Made by a program: the position numbers and the translations under genes. From the NCBI RefSeq assembly GCF_001045445.1, contig NZ_LFNF01000003.1, forward strand, positions 930,001-994,000: a stretch of 64,000 nucleotides of DNA, in the 5' to 3' direction. Every line of letters starts with the position of its first letter. Position 1 is the first letter of the stretch. The DNA is from Chryseobacterium sp. BLS98. Its GTDB lineage: Bacteria; Bacteroidota; Bacteroidia; Flavobacteriales; Weeksellaceae. Below the pieces are notes generated by a model. That model was given only the letters and a program-made list of their open reading frames with translations, was not told the DNA's origin and made no database searches. Positions 44,123 to 54,036 of this stretch are shown piece after piece.

Positions 44123-45013
44123 ATGTTTACGATTACAGAACTAAGCACCGAGAGAATCAACAGTATACTGACCGAAGCAATGGCTTTTGCCAACGGTAAA
44201 ACTGCAAAAATTGAAGGAGAAGTTTTCTGCTCAAATCTTTTCTTTGAAGACAGTACAAGAACAAAGACAAGCTTTGATATCGCAGAAAGAAAGCTGGGAT
44301 TGCAGGTAGTACCGTTTGATGCTTCACACAGCTCTGTAAACAAAGGCGAAAGTCTTTATGACACTGTAAAGACCATTGAAAGCCTTGGGATAAACCTCGT
44401 GGTGATCAGAGATAAGAAGGACAGATATTTTGAAGAACTGAATAATATCACTATTCCGGTGATCAACGGAGGAGACGGAACAGGAAACCATCCTTCCCAG
44501 TGTATGCTCGATCTGCTGACGATCTATCAGGAATTCGGAAAATTTGAAGGACTGAAAATAGGAATCGTAGGCGATGTAAAACACAGTCGTGTCGCCAATT
44601 CAAATGCAGAAGCATTAAGAAGATTAGGCGCTAAAGTATATTTCTCCGGACCGGAAGACTGGTTTGATGAAGGAGCCCTGATTAACGGAACCTACTTACC
44701 GGTTGACCAGTTAATAGCTGAGGTGGATGTTTTAATGCTCCTGAGAATCCAGCACGAAAGACATGATGCGAAAATGAGCTATTCTGCTTCGGAATACCAC
44801 AGAAAATACGGTCTTACGAAAGAAAGAGAAAAAGCAATGAAAAACGGAGCCATCATCATGCATCCCGCTCCGATCAACAGGGGAGTTGAGATTGATACGG
44901 ACCTTGTAGAATGTGAACGTTCAAGAGTATTCAAGCAAATGCAGAACGGCGTTTTTGCAAGAATGGCCATTCTGAAAGAAACTTTAGAAAAAGAAGGCTA
45001 TACCTTTAAATAA
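44123..45013 (+). CDS. pyrB: Aspartate carbamoyltransferase catalytic subunit
   Basis: A 296-residue carbamoyltransferase. [17 protein letters not shown] (from residue 43) is the carbamoyl phosphate loop; [17 protein letters not shown] and [12 protein letters not shown] are the aspartate-transcarbamylase versions of the later motifs. It makes carbamoyl aspartate, the first committed step of pyrimidine synthesis. No pyrI regulatory gene follows, so the enzyme is probably not controlled by nucleotide binding through PyrI; the upstream attenuator may serve instead. carA and carB, which supply carbamoyl phosphate, follow. Confidence 0.94.
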   Translation: MFTITELSTERINSILTEAMAFANGKTAKIEGEVFCSNLFFEDSTRTKTSFDIAERKLGLQVVPFDASHSSVNKGESLYDTVKTIESLGINLVVIRDKKDRYFEELNNITIPVINGGDGTGNHPSQCMLDLLTIYQEFGKFEGLKIGIVGDVKHSRVANSNAEALRRLGAKVYFSGPEDWFDEGALINGTYLPVDQLIAEVDVLMLLRIQHERHDAKMSYSASEYHRKYGLTKEREKAMKNGAIIMHPAPINRGVEIDTDLVECERSRVFKQMQNGVFARMAILKETLEKEGYTFK

Positions 45014-45115
45014 GGTTTGGGATTCCGGTTTCGGGTTCCGGATCTTGAACCGACAAAAATTCCCCTCCTCTGGAGAGATGGCAAAAATTCAAAGAATTTT
45101 TGACGGGGTGGTTAA
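45013..45115. repeat. Intergenic repeat region between pyrB and carA
   Basis: A GGTTTCGGGTTCCGG-type array (45013-45050), then a REP-like element: CCGACAAAAATTCCCCTCCT, loop-side TGGAGAGATGGC, and AAAATTCAAAGAATTTTTG before GACGGGGTGG. AAAAATTC at 45056 and AAAGAATTTTTG at 45090-45101 are inverted copies. A frequent element type in flavobacterial intergenic DNA. Confidence 0.65.
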
Positions 45116-45150
45116 AAAATAAAAAGTAAAAGAAAATCTAAATAAATAAA

Positions 45151-46224
45151 ATGAAGAAAAAATTAATACTGGAGTCCGGTGAAGTATTTCATGGAGAAGG
45201 TTTCGGAGCAGAGGCGGAAACTGCCGGGGAAGTAGTTTTCAATACCGGAATGACAGGGTATCAGGAGTTGATCTCAGACCCGTCATACTGCGGTCAGATT
45301 GTTTGCATGACCTATCCGCTTATCGGGAATTATGGTATTAACCGTGATGATTATGAAAGTATCGAGCCGGCTATTAAAGGACTTATCGTAAAAGAACTTT
45401 GCGACCTTCCTTCCAATTTCCGTACTCAGATGACTTTAGATGAATTATTTAAAAAGAAAAACCTTTCCGGAATTTCCGGAATTGACACCAGAAGACTGAC
45501 CAGAATCCTGCGTAATTATGGAGTGGTAAAAGGAAAGATCGTCAATGCAGATGCTGACGAAAATGCAGTAACCGCAGAACTGAAATCTACAAATTTCCCT
45601 ACCAACCAGGTAGAAACAGTTTCTACAAAAACTCCTTACGCCAACCCGGGAAGAGGCTTTAAAGTAGTATTGGTAGATTTCGGGTCCAAATTAGGAATTA
45701 TCAGAGAGTTGTCTCAAAGAAACTGCGATATCACCGTAGTTTCCCAGGATGTAACTGCAGAAGAAATTTTACTGATGGATCCTGATGGAGTAATGCTTTC
45801 AAACGGCCCTGGTGATCCTGAAGACAATCAGCACGCTCTTGAAATGATCCGAGGAATTTTGGGCAAAGTTCCTATTTTCGGAATCTGCTTGGGACATCAG
45901 TTGATCGGTTTGGCTTGCGGAGCAAAAACGTTCAAGTTAAAATTCGGTCACAGAGGAGGGAACCACCCGGTACTGGATTTAGAGAAAAACAAAGTGGCAA
46001 TTACTTCCCAAAACCATGGGTATGCAGTAGATCAGGAAAGTTTGAAAGGGACAGATTTAATTGAAACGCACATCGCATTGAACGACAGAACAAACGAAGG
46101 ATTGAAACATAAAATCCACCCTTGCTTCTCAGTTCAGTATCACCCGGAAGCAAGCCCAGGTCCTGAAGATGCAAATTATTTATTTGATGAATTCATTGAT
46201 TTAATGGAAAACTTCAAAAAGTAA
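45151..46224 (+). CDS. carA: Carbamoyl-phosphate synthase small subunit
   Basis: A 357-residue protein. The N-terminal half has the small-subunit domain (MTGYQELISDPSYCGQIVCMTYP). The C-terminal half is a class I glutaminase with the nucleophile in FGICLGHQLIGLACG and His-Glu in QYHPEASPGP. It supplies ammonia from glutamine to CarB. Both arginine and pyrimidine pathways need the product, and the gene sits between the two clusters' enzymes. Confidence 0.95.
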   Translation: MKKKLILESGEVFHGEGFGAEAETAGEVVFNTGMTGYQELISDPSYCGQIVCMTYPLIGNYGINRDDYESIEPAIKGLIVKELCDLPSNFRTQMTLDELFKKKNLSGISGIDTRRLTRILRNYGVVKGKIVNADADENAVTAELKSTNFPTNQVETVSTKTPYANPGRGFKVVLVDFGSKLGIIRELSQRNCDITVVSQDVTAEEILLMDPDGVMLSNGPGDPEDNQHALEMIRGILGKVPIFGICLGHQLIGLACGAKTFKLKFGHRGGNHPVLDLEKNKVAITSQNHGYAVDQESLKGTDLIETHIALNDRTNEGLKHKIHPCFSVQYHPEASPGPEDANYLFDEFIDLMENFKK

Positions 46225-46263
46225 GTATAACATTCAAGTCTAATTCAAAAAAGTAAAACACGC

Positions 46264-46290
46264 GCTAGAAATCTGAAATCTGGCATCTAA
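46264..46290. repeat. Short ATCTGAAATCTGGC array before carB
   Basis: AAATCTGAAATCTGGCATCT in the 76-base gap between carA and carB, same word family as 26985 and 41712. Confidence 0.55.
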
Positions 46291-46300
46291 AAAAAGAAAA

Positions 46301-49300
46301 ATGGCAAAACGTACAGATATAAAAACAATTTTAGTAATCGGTTCAGGACCCATCATCATTGGGCAGGCAGCTGAATTCGATTATGCAGGAACACAAGCTT
46401 GCCTCTCTTTGAGAGAAGAAGGTTACAAAGTGATTTTGATCAACTCAAATCCGGCAACCATTATGACGGATGTGGAAATCGCAGATAAAGTATACATCGA
46501 GCCGATTTCACTTCAGTTTGTAAGCCACATCATCAGAAAAGAGCGTCCGGATGCACTTTTACCGACGCTTGGTGGCCAGACCGGTCTGAATATGGCGGTG
46601 GAACTGGAGAAATCAGGAATTCTTGAAGAATGCAAAGTAGAAGTATTGGGGACCAAACTTTCTGCGATCAACAGAGCGGAAGACAGAGACCTTTTCCGTG
46701 AGCTGATGAGAGAGCTGAATGAGCCCGTTCCGGAATCCGATATTGTAACTACAGTGGAAGGAGCAATTCGTTTTGCTGATGAGATCGGTTATCCTGTGAT
46801 TGTTCGTCCTGCCTTTACGATGGGAGGAACAGGAGGAGGGATTGCCTCTACGGAAGCTGAATTGAAAGAAATTGCTGAGTTAGGATTGAAATATAGTCCT
46901 GTTACACAGTGTCTTATCGAAAAATCAATTGCAGGTTTCAAAGAAATTGAATACGAAGTAATGCGTGATGCAAACGACAATGCGATTGTGGTTTGTAACA
47001 TGGAAAATATAGATCCTGTAGGAGTTCACACAGGAGATTCAATTGTGGTAGCACCTTCTCAGACGCTTTCAGACAGAGAGTATCAGTTACTGAGAAATGC
47101 TTCTTTAAAAATCATCAGAGCTCTGGGAATCGAAGGAGGTTGTAACGTACAGCTGGCTTTAGACCCACATTCCTTCGACTACTACATCATCGAGGTGAAT
47201 CCTAGGGTTTCCCGTTCATCAGCTTTAGCATCAAAAGCAACCGGATATCCGATTGCTAAAATTGCGGCAAAAATTGCGGTAGGTTTAACGCTTGACGAAA
47301 TCATGAACCCGGTGACAGGAAAAACATATGCTTGTTTTGAACCTGCCCTTGACTATGTGGTAACAAAATTCCCGAGATTCCCATTCGATAAATTCGAAAC
47401 GGCGGACAGAAGATTATCTACCCAGATGAAAGCAACGGGGGAAGTAATGGCCATCGGAAGAAACTTTGAAGAATCTTTACAGAAAGCCATCCGTTCCCTT
47501 GAAACAGGAATCAGACATTTAGGATTAAAAACAAAACAGGCTGAAGCACTTACCGCTGAAGAAATTGAAAGAAGAATTAAAGTTTGCGATGATGAAAGAC
47601 TTTTTATCATCGGAGATGCTTTGAGAAGAGGTTACGACTGGGAGCAGATCGTAGAATGGAGCAAAATTGATAAATTCTTCATCTGGAAACTTAAAAAATT
47701 AGTTGATTTCGAAAAAGTAATCGCGGCCAATAAATTTGACAAAGAAACCTTAATCCAGGCTAAGAAATTAGGTTTCGCTGATATGAACATCGCCCATCTT
47801 TGGGAAGTAAAGCAGCGTGAAGTTTTCGATTTCAGAAAAGAAAACGGGGTTATGCCGGTTTATAAAATGGTAGACACCTGCGCCGCTGAATTCGAAAGTG
47901 AAACTCCATACTTCTACGGAACTTACGAAGAAGAAAACGAAAGTGTTGTTTCCAATAAAGAAAAAATTATCGTTCTAGGCTCAGGACCTATCAGAATCGG
48001 GCAGGGAGTGGAATTTGACTATGCTACGGTGCACTCGGTTTGGGCAATCAAAGAGATGGGGTACGAAGCAATCATCATCAACAACAACCCGGAAACAGTT
48101 TCTACAGACTTCTCCATATCAGATAAATTATACTTCGAACCATTAACGGAAGAAGATGTAATGAATATTATCGAGCTTGAAAAACCAAAAGGAGTAGTGG
48201 TACAGTTCGGAGGACAGACGGCAATTAACCTTGCAGATAAACTGGCTTCTCACGGCGTACAGATCCTTGGAACTTCACTGGAAGACCTTGACAGAGCTGA
48301 AAACAGGGATAAATTCGAAAAGGCACTTCAGGAAATGGGAATTCCTCAGCCTTTAGGAAAAACATCAACTTCTAAAGAAGAAGCGATAAAAATTGCTAAC
48401 GAGATCGGTTACCCGGTACTGGTACGTCCAAGCTACGTATTGGGAGGGCGCGCCATGGAAATTGTATACGGTGAGGCAGAACTTGCTTACTACATGGAAA
48501 ATGCAGTGGAGGCAAGCCCTAAACACCCTGTCCTGGTGGATAAATACATGGTAGGAAAAGAAATAGAGATCGATGCAATCTGCGATGGCGAAACCGTGGT
48601 GATTCCTGGAATCATGGAGCATATCGAAAGAGCAGGAGTACACTCAGGAGACTCTATTGCGGTATATCCTACACAGAATGTTTCACAGAAAGAGATCGAT
48701 ACCCTGGTAGACTATACACAAAGACTGGCTAAAGGACTGAATGTAATAGGTTTAATGAATATCCAGTATGTTCTTTTCGAAGGAAATGTTTATGTGATCG
48801 AAGTGAATCCACGTTCATCAAGAACAGTTCCGTTCCTGTCTAAAATTACTGAAGTTCCAATGGCGAACCTGGCAACGAAAGCAATTCTAGGTCAGAAACT
48901 GAAAGATTTAGGATACAAAAACGGATTGGTTCCGAGTAAAGAAGGAGTCTTCGTAAAAGTTCCTGTATTCTCTTTCTCAAAACTGACGAAGGTAGATATC
49001 TCCTTAGGTCCTGAAATGAAGTCTACCGGAGAAGTAATGGGGAAAGATACAACACTGGAAAAAGCCCTTTACAAAGGATTGATCGCAGCAGGAAGAAAAG
49101 TTCCTATGCACGGTTCAATTTTGTTCACCGTTGCAGATAAGCACAAGCAGGAAGCGGCAGACCTGGCAGCAAGATTCCACGAAGTTGGTTTCAGAATCTG
49201 GGCTACGGAAGGAACTGCTAAATTCTTTGAAGAAAAAGGGATTCCTTGTAAAATAGGATACAAGATTGGAGAAGATGATGTGAACCTTATTGACCTGATC

Positions 49301-49483
49301 CAGAAAGGAAAAGTACAGTATGTGGTGAATACCATGACAAAAGGTAAGCAGGTGGAAAGAGACGGATTCCAGATCAGAAGAATGAGTGTGGAGAACGGCG
49401 TTCCTTGTTTAACATCCATGGACACGGTAGAAGCCATCCTGAAAGTTATAGAAAGCATGAGCTTCAAAATGGAGACCATGTAA
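46301..49483 (+). CDS. carB: Carbamoyl-phosphate synthase large subunit
   Basis: A 1060-residue enzyme with two homologous ATP-grasp halves. The first (about 1-400) has [13 protein letters not shown] and [15 protein letters not shown]; the second (about 555-930) has [16 protein letters not shown] and [18 protein letters not shown]-terminal MGS-like domain (from about 940) is the usual allosteric site. It makes carbamoyl phosphate from bicarbonate, ammonia and 2 ATP. Length matches E. coli CarB (1073). A very long hairpin follows. Confidence 0.96.
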   Translation: MAKRTDIKTILVIGSGPIIIGQAAEFDYAGTQACLSLREEGYKVILINSNPATIMTDVEIADKVYIEPISLQFVSHIIRKERPDALLPTLGGQTGLNMAVELEKSGILEECKVEVLGTKLSAINRAEDRDLFRELMRELNEPVPESDIVTTVEGAIRFADEIGYPVIVRPAFTMGGTGGGIASTEAELKEIAELGLKYSPVTQCLIEKSIAGFKEIEYEVMRDANDNAIVVCNMENIDPVGVHTGDSIVVAPSQTLSDREYQLLRNASLKIIRALGIEGGCNVQLALDPHSFDYYIIEVNPRVSRSSALASKATGYPIAKIAAKIAVGLTLDEIMNPVTGKTYACFEPALDYVVTKFPRFPFDKFETADRRLSTQMKATGEVMAIGRNFEESLQKAIRSLETGIRHLGLKTKQAEALTAEEIERRIKVCDDERLFIIGDALRRGYDWEQIVEWSKIDKFFIWKLKKLVDFEKVIAANKFDKETLIQAKKLGFADMNIAHLWEVKQREVFDFRKENGVMPVYKMVDTCAAEFESETPYFYGTYEEENESVVSNKEKIIVLGSGPIRIGQGVEFDYATVHSVWAIKEMGYEAIIINNNPETVSTDFSISDKLYFEPLTEEDVMNIIELEKPKGVVVQFGGQTAINLADKLASHGVQILGTSLEDLDRAENRDKFEKALQEMGIPQPLGKTSTSKEEAIKIANEIGYPVLVRPSYVLGGRAMEIVYGEAELAYYMENAVEASPKHPVLVDKYMVGKEIEIDAICDGETVVIPGIMEHIERAGVHSGDSIAVYPTQNVSQKEIDTLVDYTQRLAKGLNVIGLMNIQYVLFEGNVYVIEVNPRSSRTVPFLSKITEVPMANLATKAILGQKLKDLGYKNGLVPSKEGVFVKVPVFSFSKLTKVDISLGPEMKSTGEVMGKDTTLEKALYKGLIAAGRKVPMHGSILFTVADKHKQEAADLAARFHEVGFRIWATEGTAKFFEEKGIPCKIGYKIGEDDVNLIDLIQKGKVQYVVNTMTKGKQVERDGFQIRRMSVENGVPCLTSMDTVEAILKVIESMSFKMETM

Positions 49484-49493
49484 TTCTGGCACT

Positions 49494-49546
49494 AGTTGAT
49501 ATTATAAACCCCTGCAAGAAACTTGCAGGGGTTTATAATATCAACT
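49494..49546 (+). terminator. 25-bp perfect hairpin after carB
   Basis: Positions 49494-49518 and 49522-49546 are exact reverse complements with an AAA loop; the core is CCCCTGCAAG/CTTGCAGGGG. No strong T run follows, but T-rich sequence inside the outer stem may act as such. Probably the end of the carAB transcript. Confidence 0.75.
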
Positions 49547-49591
49547 CACGGATGTCCGGATTGCCTATTCATGAGCTTTTAATTTTATGTT

Positions 49592-50005
49592 CTAACCGAA
49601 TCCGGGATGTTCTGCTTTTCCCGAAAGATCCTCATTATTGATCCTTTTCCACAGCGCACGGCTTCTTTGTAAAAGCAATCTCAGATCTTTTTTAGTAGCA
49701 TTGATGAAAATCGAATCATTCACAGGAATATAAGAATCACCCTTTATTTTTATATCCGGAAAACTATTCTTGAGTAGCATTTTTTTCGCTTTTTCCTCCA
49801 TATTTTTATCCAGGTTCAAAATATTGCCAAAACATGATTCTAACTGATCAAAGTACCAGTTGGTATCAATAATGATGTGGGCATATAATTGGGCTAAAGA
49901 CCAGCAGTCAGGGGTTTCTTGTTTTCTGAATACGGTTTCATCATAATTTTCCAGACCTTCAATAAAGGTATTCAAAGTGTACTCAAATAGTTTATCTCTT
50001 ATCAT
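49592..50005 (-). CDS. DinB-like protein
   Basis: A 137-residue helical protein. WSLAQLYAHIIIDTNWYFDQL resembles the DinB/YfiT four-helix bundle with its metal-binding His. The family contains thiol transferases and hydrolases and many of unknown role. Its start overlaps the stop of the DJ-1/PfpI gene by four bases, so the two are co-translated. Confidence 0.65.
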   Translation of the reverse strand: MIRDKLFEYTLNTFIEGLENYDETVFRKQETPDCWSLAQLYAHIIIDTNWYFDQLESCFGNILNLDKNMEEKAKKMLLKNSFPDIKIKGDSYIPVNDSIFINATKKDLRLLLQRSRALWKRINNEDLSGKAEHPGFG

Positions 50006-50598
50006 TCAGATACATTTTGAATGAAGTTGTATTCCATATAAGCTGCGGTTTCTTTTGCCGTATTGCTGCTATAAAGAAGCGTTACAATATGAAAAGACAG
50101 GTCTATTCCTGCGCTGATGCCTCCGGAAGTAAAAATTTTGCCTTCCTGGACAAACCTTTTTTCTTTTTGCGGTAAACCCGAAGGCACAATTTCTTCCATA
50201 TGCTCGTAAACATCCTGGTGGGTACAATATTTTTTGTTGTCCAGCAGGCCCAAAGTCCCAAGTATCCGGGATCCTGAGCAAATGCTTACTGTATACAGCG
50301 TGTTGTGATGAATCTGTTCAACCCAGGTTAACGTCTCTTGATCAACCATTGCCTTTCTGGAACCTACACCACCGGAAATAATAAGGATATCAACAGGCGG
50401 GCAATCCTGAAAATTATATTTCGGATTAACGGAAAGTCCATTAACAGCAGAAATTGCATTACTATCCCTCGCAACAGTAAACACATTAAAGAGTTCAGAA
50501 TCTTTTAATTCTGAAGCTACCGAAAACACTTCGAAGGGACCTGCAAAATCAAGCACTTCAGCATTATCGAAAATGAGAATAGCGACATTTTTTTTCAT
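50002..50598 (-). CDS. DJ-1/PfpI-family protein
   Basis: A 198-residue class I glutamine-amidotransferase-like protein. ILIISGGVGSRKA and the nucleophile elbow TVSICSGSRILG with Cys107 are intact; VAILIFDNAEVLDFAGPFEVF is the typical N-terminus of the branch related to isonitrile hydratase and to sensor domains of GlxA regulators, but no HTH is present. It may be a hydrolase or stress protein. It precedes the DinB-like gene in an operon. Confidence 0.8.
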   Translation of the reverse strand: MKKNVAILIFDNAEVLDFAGPFEVFSVASELKDSELFNVFTVARDSNAISAVNGLSVNPKYNFQDCPPVDILIISGGVGSRKAMVDQETLTWVEQIHHNTLYTVSICSGSRILGTLGLLDNKKYCTHQDVYEHMEEIVPSGLPQKEKRFVQEGKIFTSGGISAGIDLSFHIVTLLYSSNTAKETAAYMEYNFIQNVSE

Positions 50599-50626
50599 TA
50601 TTCAGTTTATTTGATTTTTTTGTCCC

Positions 50627-51478
50627 TTAATTGATCTTATAATACGGTTCCGAAAAATATTTATTCGGCTTGATATAAGCTGTTTTCCTATCTGCATCAA
50701 AGATCCAGTTGAACCTTCTCAGCATATCTGCCCCGAAATAATTGACCGTCTGGGTTTTCAGGTCCCCGGCAAAAAATCCTGCTGAAACATCTTTCAGAAC
50801 AGCATTGCCTAATTTGAAGCGAGGAAGTACTCCCTGCTTGGTAACTACACTTTTTCCACTCGAGTTTTTCAGAGTTTTTTCACCTGTAATCTTTAGCTTT
50901 TTGTCCAGTCCTTTTTCGTCTGCAAACTCATTGCTGTACAGCAGTCCGCCCGAGTATCCTGACTGCAGGAGAAAATAAGCTTCTTCTTGTTGATCATCAA
51001 TCACACTATCCCCGGCGATGAAAAACTGTTCATGATCATAAAGAAGCGTAATAGGCTGGTAGCCCACCAGATCAGGCTGTTTGTCATAAATTACAAACTG
51101 ATTGTTGTCATAATCGATCTTAAAAGCCTTTCCTGAAAACATGCCCGTCCCGATTTTTCCATCCGCTTCATGCCCTGTCAGTTCATGATCAAAAAACCGG
51201 ACATTATTCAGGGTGAATTTTCCAATCTGTACAGTGTTTTTTTCACTGATTCCATCTTTATTGAAAACAATATGATCTGCTTTGCGCTGTGTTTCCGGAG
51301 AAATAGAAGCATCCTTCATGGCAATCTGGAACATCAGATCCAGGGAATCTTTTTGATTGACCAGCGTTTTTACAATGATGTTGTTATGTTTGGTTATCCT
51401 AAAGGGAATAGTATGCTGCGCATGTACACTGGAAAAAAAAGCTGAAAACAGTAGAATAAGACTTGTTTTTTTGAACAT
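50627..51478 (-). CDS. Secreted retropepsin-like protein, probably inactive
   Basis: A 283-residue protein with a signal peptide (MFKKTSLILLFSAFFSSVHAQ). The overall pattern fits bacterial aspartyl-protease-like proteins: an N-terminal psi-loop LDLMFQIAMKDAS (about 46-58), a DGKIGTGMFSGKAFKIDY segment, a second loop FLLQSGYSGG (169-178) and the C-terminal FGADMLRRFNWIFDADRKTAYI. At the two places where the catalytic Asp of D-T/S-G is expected, Gln stands instead (Gln51 and Gln172). So it likely binds peptides or ligands without cleaving. The fold assignment is by motif reading only. Confidence 0.6.
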   Translation of the reverse strand: MFKKTSLILLFSAFFSSVHAQHTIPFRITKHNNIIVKTLVNQKDSLDLMFQIAMKDASISPETQRKADHIVFNKDGISEKNTVQIGKFTLNNVRFFDHELTGHEADGKIGTGMFSGKAFKIDYDNNQFVIYDKQPDLVGYQPITLLYDHEQFFIAGDSVIDDQQEEAYFLLQSGYSGGLLYSNEFADEKGLDKKLKITGEKTLKNSSGKSVVTKQGVLPRFKLGNAVLKDVSAGFFAGDLKTQTVNYFGADMLRRFNWIFDADRKTAYIKPNKYFSEPYYKIN

Positions 51479-51555
51479 TCTGATAGGATTATTGGTTAAG
51501 TTCCGGAATTTTAAAATTACCCATTATCTTTGGAACAGCAAACAATAAAAATCAG

Positions 51556-52074
51556 ATGATTCAGAAACTGCTCGAAAGTGGTCTTCACTGGGAAAAAAAA
51601 GAATTCAGAAGAAATGATTTTCTGAAGCTTTCAGGAAGTGCCGATACTCAAATTTATTTTATAGAAAAAGGAAGTGTGAGGATCTTTATGACGGACGAAA
51701 ATGAAGAAAGGATCATCCGTTTCGGATATACAGGAAATATTATTACTTCTATGGATTCCTTTTTGTCCGGAAAACCTTCTGATCTTTGTATTCAGGCTAT
51801 CAAAAAAACAACTGTAAAAACAGCTTCAAAAAAAGACTTCTCCGAATTTATTCAGAAGAATGACAACAACCTTCATTTTTGGATCAATATTCTCGAAGAT
51901 CTGGTACTCCAGCAGCTCGAAAGAGAAAAAGACCTGCTGATCAGCTCACCCGGGGAGCGTTTTGAAAGAGTCTTAAAAAGGAGCCCAAAACTTTTTCAGG
52001 AAATTCCCAATAAATACATTGCCAATTACCTAAGAATGTCTCCGGAAACTCTGTCCCGACTTAAAAAATCTTGA
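51556..52074 (+). CDS. Crp/Fnr-family regulator
   Basis: A 172-residue protein: cyclic-nucleotide-binding-like beta roll (about 15-110; FIEKGSVRIFMTDENEERIIRFGYTGNIITSMDSFL) and a short C-terminal HTH (IPNKYIANYLRMSPETLSRLKKS). The HTH ends right after the recognition helix without the usual wing, common in Bacteroidota members. The ligand is unknown. The DinB gene follows after 54 bases and may be its target. Confidence 0.82.
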   Translation: MIQKLLESGLHWEKKEFRRNDFLKLSGSADTQIYFIEKGSVRIFMTDENEERIIRFGYTGNIITSMDSFLSGKPSDLCIQAIKKTTVKTASKKDFSEFIQKNDNNLHFWINILEDLVLQQLEREKDLLISSPGERFERVLKRSPKLFQEIPNKYIANYLRMSPETLSRLKKS

Positions 52075-52128
52075 GTTCAGTCAAGATTTATCAAAAAGAC
52101 GATTCCGAAATTTGCATAAAAATCATCA

Positions 52129-52677
52129 ATGAAAATTTCTACATCACAATTATTAGATGAATTAAAAACACAGACTGAGAATCATGTTCAATATGCAGAA
52201 AAACTGTTGGAACTGCCGGATGAAAAGCTTAATTCGAGAGTTTCAAATGACAGCTGGAGCACATTGGAATGCTTTGAACATCTCAACCGTTATGGTAACT
52301 TTTATATTCCCGAAATTAATAAAAGAATTTCTTCTTCAGAAACTTCTTTCACGTCTGTTTTTAAATCCGGGATTTTAGGGAATTACTTTGCTAAATCTAT
52401 GCTTCCCAAGGAAAAACTGAATAAAATGAAAACTTTCAAAAGCATGGATCCAATCAATAGCCAGCTCGACAAAAATGTAGTGAAAGAATTTATAAAACAA
52501 CACAACCAGTTAATAGCATTACTCCAAAAGGCTAATCATGTCGATCTTAATAAAGTGAAAACCGACATCAGCATTTCAAAATTAATAAAACTTAGGTTGG
52601 GCGATACTTTCCGTTTTATAATCAGCCATAATGAAAGACATATTCAACAGGTTGAAAGAATTTTGATGAATCTTTAA
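52129..52677 (+). CDS. DinB-family protein
   Basis: A 182-residue helical protein. WSTLECFEHLNRYGNFYIPEI and the late FIISHNERHIQQVERIL provide the His ligands of the DinB_2 four-helix metal site. Relatives act as thiol-dependent transferases or hydrolases. It is between a Crp/Fnr gene and ogt, all in one direction. Confidence 0.8.
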   Translation: MKISTSQLLDELKTQTENHVQYAEKLLELPDEKLNSRVSNDSWSTLECFEHLNRYGNFYIPEINKRISSSETSFTSVFKSGILGNYFAKSMLPKEKLNKMKTFKSMDPINSQLDKNVVKEFIKQHNQLIALLQKANHVDLNKVKTDISISKLIKLRLGDTFRFIISHNERHIQQVERILMNL

Positions 52678-52718
52678 CCTTTCGTGGTAAATATCCGGAA
52701 ATTGATTAATTTTAATTA

Positions 52719-53231
52719 ATGGAAATCATCTATCGTAAAATCATACAGACTCCACTTGGAGAAATGGCCGCTTGTGCTATAAACCAGGGAATCTGCCTAC
52801 TCGAATTCACCGACCGGAAGAATTTTGATAACCAGTTTATCTCCTTATCAAAAGCATTAAAATCTGATATTAAAGACGGTGAGCACAGCCACTTCATACA
52901 GCTTGAAAAGGAATTAAAAGAATACTTTGAAGGAAAAAGGACAAAATTTGATGTGCCTTTATACATCACCGGTACCCAGTTTCAGGAAAAGGTCTGGCAG
53001 CTTCTTCGTGAAATTCCGATGGGAGAGACCAGAACTTACAAACAGCAATCAGAATTTCTTGGAAATCCCAAAGCAATACGTGCAGTAGGAACTGCAAACG
53101 GAATCAATAAAATTGCCATTCTGATTCCCTGTCACCGCGTCATAGGATCAAACGGTGAGTTGGTGGGCTATGCGGGAGGAATCTGGAGAAAGCAAAAATT
53201 ATTGGAATTGGAAAAGGCTATTTTGTTTTGA
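52719..53231 (+). CDS. ogt: O6-methylguanine-DNA methyltransferase
   Basis: A 170-residue suicide repair protein. The active site ILIPCHRVIG has Cys138; AVGTANGINKIAI and GYAGGIWRKQKLLELE complete the C-terminal MGMT domain, and the N-terminal domain (1-80) is the short ferredoxin-like type. It removes alkyl groups from O6-guanine and O4-thymine. The DUF2911 gene starts 29 bases later. Confidence 0.92.
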   Translation: MEIIYRKIIQTPLGEMAACAINQGICLLEFTDRKNFDNQFISLSKALKSDIKDGEHSHFIQLEKELKEYFEGKRTKFDVPLYITGTQFQEKVWQLLREIPMGETRTYKQQSEFLGNPKAIRAVGTANGINKIAILIPCHRVIGSNGELVGYAGGIWRKQKLLELEKAILF

Positions 53232-53260
53232 TTTTTGTAAATTTAGGCAAAAATTTACAC

Positions 53261-53866
53261 GTGAAAAAGTTACTATTTGCACTTTGCATATCAGCTTCGG
53301 CTTTAAGTTTTGCCCAGGATTACTCGGTACCGGCAGTAAGTCCGCGTCAGAAAGTAGAACAGCAGTTTTCCATGTCTAAAATTACAATAGATTACGGAAG
53401 ACCAGGAGTAAAAGGGCGTAAAATCTTCGGAGAACTGGTTCCTTATGGACAGGTTTGGAGAGCGGGAGCCAATTCATCAACCAAAATCACATTCGGACAA
53501 TCCGTTAATTTCGGAGGAAAAGTTGTTCAGGCAGGAACATATGGACTTTTCATCGTTCCTACAGAAAAAGAATGGAAGGTAATATTAAATAAAGATTTTC
53601 AGCAGTGGGGGGCTTATACCTATGATCCGAAACAGGATGTAGTAGACGTAACCGTACCGGTAAACAAGTTGGCCGACAAACAGGAGTGGTTTGAAATTAC
53701 GCTCAACCCAACTGATGAAAACTCAGGAAATCTGGTTATCAAATGGGATATGGCTCAGGCAGAAGTTGCTTTGAAACCTGCCAAGCCGGATGCTGTCATC
53801 AAAATTTCAGATAAACTGAAAGAAATTAAGAAAATAGAAGCTGACGCTGCAAAAACAAAAAGCTAA
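53261..53866 (+). CDS. Secreted DUF2911 protein
   Basis: A 201-residue protein. I use the GTG at 53261, which yields a proper signal peptide (KKLLFALCISASALSFAQ); the frame opens earlier but with an unlikely N-terminus. SKITIDYGRPGVKGRKIFGELVPYGQVWRAGANSSTKITF is the DUF2911 signature. The family is common and abundant in Bacteroidota, periplasmic, of unknown function. Followed by a terminator. Confidence 0.8.
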   Translation: MKKLLFALCISASALSFAQDYSVPAVSPRQKVEQQFSMSKITIDYGRPGVKGRKIFGELVPYGQVWRAGANSSTKITFGQSVNFGGKVVQAGTYGLFIVPTEKEWKVILNKDFQQWGAYTYDPKQDVVDVTVPVNKLADKQEWFEITLNPTDENSGNLVIKWDMAQAEVALKPAKPDAVIKISDKLKEIKKIEADAAKTKS

Positions 53867-53885
53867 ACAATATTGTTCTATTGAT

Positions 53886-53915
53886 AAATCCTCTTCAAGT
53901 AAGAGGATTTTTTTT
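53886..53915 (+). terminator. Intrinsic terminator after the DUF2911 gene
   Basis: AAATCCTCTT (53886-53895) pairs with AAGAGGATTT (53901-53910), loop CAAGT, followed by T8. Confidence 0.88.
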
Positions 53916-54036
53916 GTAATATTTATGAAAAAAAGTAAATGATATTTTTTAGTTAAGATAAAATTTTTATATAATTTGAAGAAATTTTAAAATGTTATTT
54001 TAAATAATTTTGATGCCTACTATTTATGATGAAATT

